Below are positions 53,194-55,649 of a stretch of DNA of 55,649 nucleotides, piece by piece. How positions within the stretch are numbered: position 1 is the stretch's first letter; each line of letters starts with the position of its first letter. The notes under the pieces were generated by a model. That model saw only the letters and a program-made list of their open reading frames with translations. It had not been told where the DNA came from and ran no database searches. The translations under genes and the position numbers were made by a program. The stretch is taken from NCBI GenBank assembly GCA_023412195.1, contig JAEYNZ010000134.1:1-55649 (forward strand), read 5' to 3'. This stretch comes from Bacteroidota bacterium (GTDB taxonomy: Bacteria > Bacteroidota > Bacteroidia > Bacteroidales > Prolixibacteraceae).

Positions 53194-55017
53194 ATGATTT
53201 TTGGCTCTGTTAAACTTACTCAGTCAGAACAATTTCAGAATAAATTCTTATCAAGCATATCCAGCCATGTATCATGGTCTGGATGTCTGACAAAAAAATA
53301 TTTATCCGGATCATTTGTTGGATATTATCTTACCGATAAAAGGCTTCCTCAGCCGGAGGATGCTGATATTTATTACAAAGATCCGGAATCAGGAGCATTG
53401 GTGCTGATAGAGGGACATATTTATAACAAGTCCGAATTACAGTCACTGTTGAATATTACTGATAAAAAAGCAACTACAGCTGAATTAATATTCAAAGCTT
53501 ATGAAAAATGGGGTTCCTCATTTGCTGAAAAATTAAATGGCGATTTTGTAATTTGTTTTTATTTCGAATCTTCCAACCATGTAATACTAATAACTGATCA
53601 TATGGGTATCAGGCCTGTTGCATTTTCTGTAATTGGGTCTGTTTTATATTTTGGGACGGATATAATTGGACTAAGCAAGGCTCTTTTTGGTAATGAAAAA
53701 ATTGACAGGCAATATTTGATTAATTTCTTCCTACAGGAAGGATACAATTATTCAATATTACCACATAAAAAAATACATAAATTAAATCCGGGACATTACA
53801 TAAAGATTTCTTCAGTCCAGCAGGAATGCGAACAATATTGGCATCCGGAACGAATTGAAAAATCCAAAGGTTTAAGCTTTGAGCAGGTTGTAGAAGATCT
53901 TCGATGTTTATTGAATGATGCCATCCAAATAAGAGCCGACAATAAATATACAGCCTCTGCTCATATAAGCGGAGGTTTAGATTCAAGTTTAGTTGGAGTT
54001 TTAACGAGGAAAATTTATGATGATCAGCAAATATTTTACGGTTTCTCCTGGTCTCCTGAAAGCGCAAACCCTGAAATTAAATTTAAAAAGGATGAACGGC
54101 TGAATGTTAAAAAACTGTGTAAAGAAAATAGCATCATTCCAATATTTAATAATTTTGATGAGAATGATTACCTGGCTTTTTTATCAAACTGGAGGCATCC
54201 CAGTGAATTTATTTATGAAAATAAGACAATCCAGTCATCTGTTGACCGGGGCATTAATTTGATATTTAGTGGCTGGGGTGGAGACGAATTCATCAGTATC
54301 GGAGAAGTTGGTATTGATGCCGACCTAATAAGAGAGTTTAACTGGGATGTCTTTTTGAAAAAATATCCTGTCCGGAATTTTAAAAAATTCTCTTCTGCAT
54401 TGTTCTATAAAGGATTATTTCCTTCTGTAAGGCGATCATTTTTAAAATATAAATGTTTTCCGGAAATCTATCCTTATCTGAAAGGGCAAATAGGCAAAAA
54501 CTTAATTCCACGTAAGGAAAGATTAAGTTCCCACTCACGAAGAACTTTTCACCTGCAGTTGTTAAAAAAATATTCACTCACAGCAAGAACCTCAGATTGG
54601 TATGTGCATGGCCAACGCAATGGAATTGAATACCGGTACCCGTTACTGGACAAACGAATTATAGAATATATGTTAAAAGTTCCCTCTAAAAGTCTCGTGA
54701 ACGGATCAGGTAACAGAATGATTTTACGGACTTTGGGAAAGGGATATCTACCGGATGAAATTTTGCTCGGCACAAAAAATGACCCGGTTAATTATTATCA
54801 TTTTCAATCAGTAACACAAAAAACGCAGGATCGGTTATTAGAGGAGTTAAAAGATTTTCAGAACAATCCTGAACTGGAATTTATTGATTTTGAAAGGTTA
54901 GAAAAAACAATAAAAAATCTACAAAATGCAAACCAGGCTGCAGATATAAGTAATGATTTGCTAATCATTCATTACCTGAAGAAAACCCATGAATTTACAA
55001 AGGGTTATTACAGCTAA
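53194..55017 (+). CDS. Lasso cyclase C protein (asparagine-synthetase B-like)
   Basis: 607 residues. The N-terminal Ntn-like domain (about 1-190) lacks the catalytic Cys2 of glutamine-using asparagine synthetases (it starts MIFGSV), as is usual for lasso cyclases. The synthetase domain has ATP-binding SGGLDSS at 259-265 and a second ATP-site patch FSGWGGDEF. It adenylates the Glu9 side chain and closes the ring onto Gly1. It follows the precursor by 63 bases. The alternative, a true asparagine synthetase, is made unlikely by the missing Cys2 and the neighbours. Confidence 0.88.
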   Translation: MIFGSVKLTQSEQFQNKFLSSISSHVSWSGCLTKKYLSGSFVGYYLTDKRLPQPEDADIYYKDPESGALVLIEGHIYNKSELQSLLNITDKKATTAELIFKAYEKWGSSFAEKLNGDFVICFYFESSNHVILITDHMGIRPVAFSVIGSVLYFGTDIIGLSKALFGNEKIDRQYLINFFLQEGYNYSILPHKKIHKLNPGHYIKISSVQQECEQYWHPERIEKSKGLSFEQVVEDLRCLLNDAIQIRADNKYTASAHISGGLDSSLVGVLTRKIYDDQQIFYGFSWSPESANPEIKFKKDERLNVKKLCKENSIIPIFNNFDENDYLAFLSNWRHPSEFIYENKTIQSSVDRGINLIFSGWGGDEFISIGEVGIDADLIREFNWDVFLKKYPVRNFKKFSSALFYKGLFPSVRRSFLKYKCFPEIYPYLKGQIGKNLIPRKERLSSHSRRTFHLQLLKKYSLTARTSDWYVHGQRNGIEYRYPLLDKRIIEYMLKVPSKSLVNGSGNRMILRTLGKGYLPDEILLGTKNDPVNYYHFQSVTQKTQDRLLEELKDFQNNPELEFIDFERLEKTIKNLQNANQAADISNDLLIIHYLKKTHEFTKGYYS

Positions 55018-55103
55018 AATGATTCTTTTATGATTTTATGCTTGTTCCAAATAACAGTTTCATTTCCTAAATCAAATTTATAACCATAGAATAATCTTAT
55101 TGA

Positions 55104-55649
55104 ATGGAATTTACAAGGGAACTTCTCCACAACCGGCACCGCTTATCCCACCAGCAAATAAACACCTGGTTTGGAGAGCAACAAAACCAACTGGTTTTTG
55201 AAGAAAAATTACACCAGTTAAATCATCTTTCCAAATTTCTGGAAATTGTTGATGTATTTATTAAAAAAGACATTTGGTTTTTGCCCCTTAAGGGCCCAAT
55301 GCTCTCTTACCGGATTTATGGTGATGCCACCTGCCGTATTTCCCGTGATTTTGATTTCTTAATTAAACAGGAAGATGTTGAAGCAACAATTACTTTATTC
55401 CGTAACTTAGGGTTTAAATATGCACCGGGCAGATGGCATGAAAATGGAACTGGCAACAACCATATTGCTTCTATGGTTAACCAGTTAACCTTATTCCATC
55501 CTGATACAAAAATCATCATAGAAATACACTGGAGGGTATTTATTGATCCAATCATAAACTTCGATGAAATAGAAAAATTGGTAAGACAGAATATCCAGCA
55601 GTTTGAATTTGTTGGAAAGAAAATGAATCAATTCACTATTGAATTCGAG
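55104..55649 (+). CDS. Nucleotidyltransferase-family protein of the lasso cluster (partial)
   Basis: The reading frame opens at ATG 55104 and stays open for 182 codons to the window end. It matches the NTP_transf_5 family: WFLPLKGPMLSYRIYGDATC, RISRDFDFLIKQEDVE and EIHWRVFIDP. The DFD pair is the likely metal site. Homologues accompany lasso cyclases and kinases (for instance in paeninodin-type clusters), where they are thought to modify the peptide or its phosphate. The 3' end lies outside the window. Confidence 0.82.
   Translation, partial: MEFTRELLHNRHRLSHQQINTWFGEQQNQLVFEEKLHQLNHLSKFLEIVDVFIKKDIWFLPLKGPMLSYRIYGDATCRISRDFDFLIKQEDVEATITLFRNLGFKYAPGRWHENGTGNNHIASMVNQLTLFHPDTKIIIEIHWRVFIDPIINFDEIEKLVRQNIQQFEFVGKKMNQFTIEFE

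Noticed and set aside
53194..55017. Housekeeping asparagine synthetase B
   Set aside because: The Cys at position 2 needed for glutamine use is missing and the neighbours are lasso genes.

Overview
The window looks like Bacteroidota chromosome, probably Bacteroidales or a relative. The signs are moderately low GC, no clear Shine-Dalgarno sites, a TTTG-N20-TAnnTTT-type promoter, a LytS/LytTR sensor-regulator pair, four-helix-bundle (S23-type) genes with associated repeats, and a polysaccharide locus opened by a winged-helix regulator. The genus cannot be read from the sequence. I see no rRNA, tRNA or CRISPR array.

Region 1 (1-16.5 kb) is a mixed metabolism and stress-resistance region. It holds an ArsR regulator with a palindromic operator and a CSC-motif permease, a secreted GH38 alpha-mannosidase-type hydrolase, a vanadium-haloperoxidase-like lipoprotein, a LytTR two-component pair, a manganese catalase, a CPH-type copper P-type ATPase and a two-domain LigD. 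Hairpin-forming repeats built from GGGACTnnn units recur here. They flank both an intact four-helix-bundle gene and a decayed second copy.

Region 2 (17-50.9 kb) is one long plus-strand surface-polysaccharide locus. It has a regulator, UDP-glucuronate epimerase-type enzyme, initiating sugar transferase, many glycosyltransferases, a Wzy candidate, two Wzx flippases, a Stealth phosphotransferase, and an FdtA/FdtA/acetyltransferase/FdtB set for a dTDP-3-acylamino-3,6-dideoxyhexose. It also has an IspD-like cytidylyltransferase/SDR/LicD/LicD phospho-polyol module, CapE plus a cupin-less CapF, a deacetylase, two GT14 enzymes, and a large FlaA1/CapD-type dehydratase. The 46.1-48.8 kb part is scarred: an IS21 remnant joins a beheaded DegT aminotransferase to the tail of a hexapeptide acyltransferase, followed by a frameshifted GT2. 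No Wza/Wzc export genes and no rmlA/rmlB are visible.

Region 3 (50.9 kb to the end) is a lasso-peptide cluster starting only 30 bases after the polysaccharide locus. It encodes an HPr-kinase-like kinase, a B2 leader peptidase, a Cys-cluster (YkgJ-like) protein, a 50-residue precursor, an asparagine-synthetase-like cyclase and a nucleotidyltransferase cut by the window end. The precursor (52978-53130) has a WxxP leader motif, a Thr at the penultimate leader position, a paeninodin-like ring (Gly1 to Glu9) and a C-terminal Ser that the kinase could phosphorylate. Its core is almost entirely Gly/Pro/Lys and has no aromatic plug residue. I consider this the most novel system in the window.
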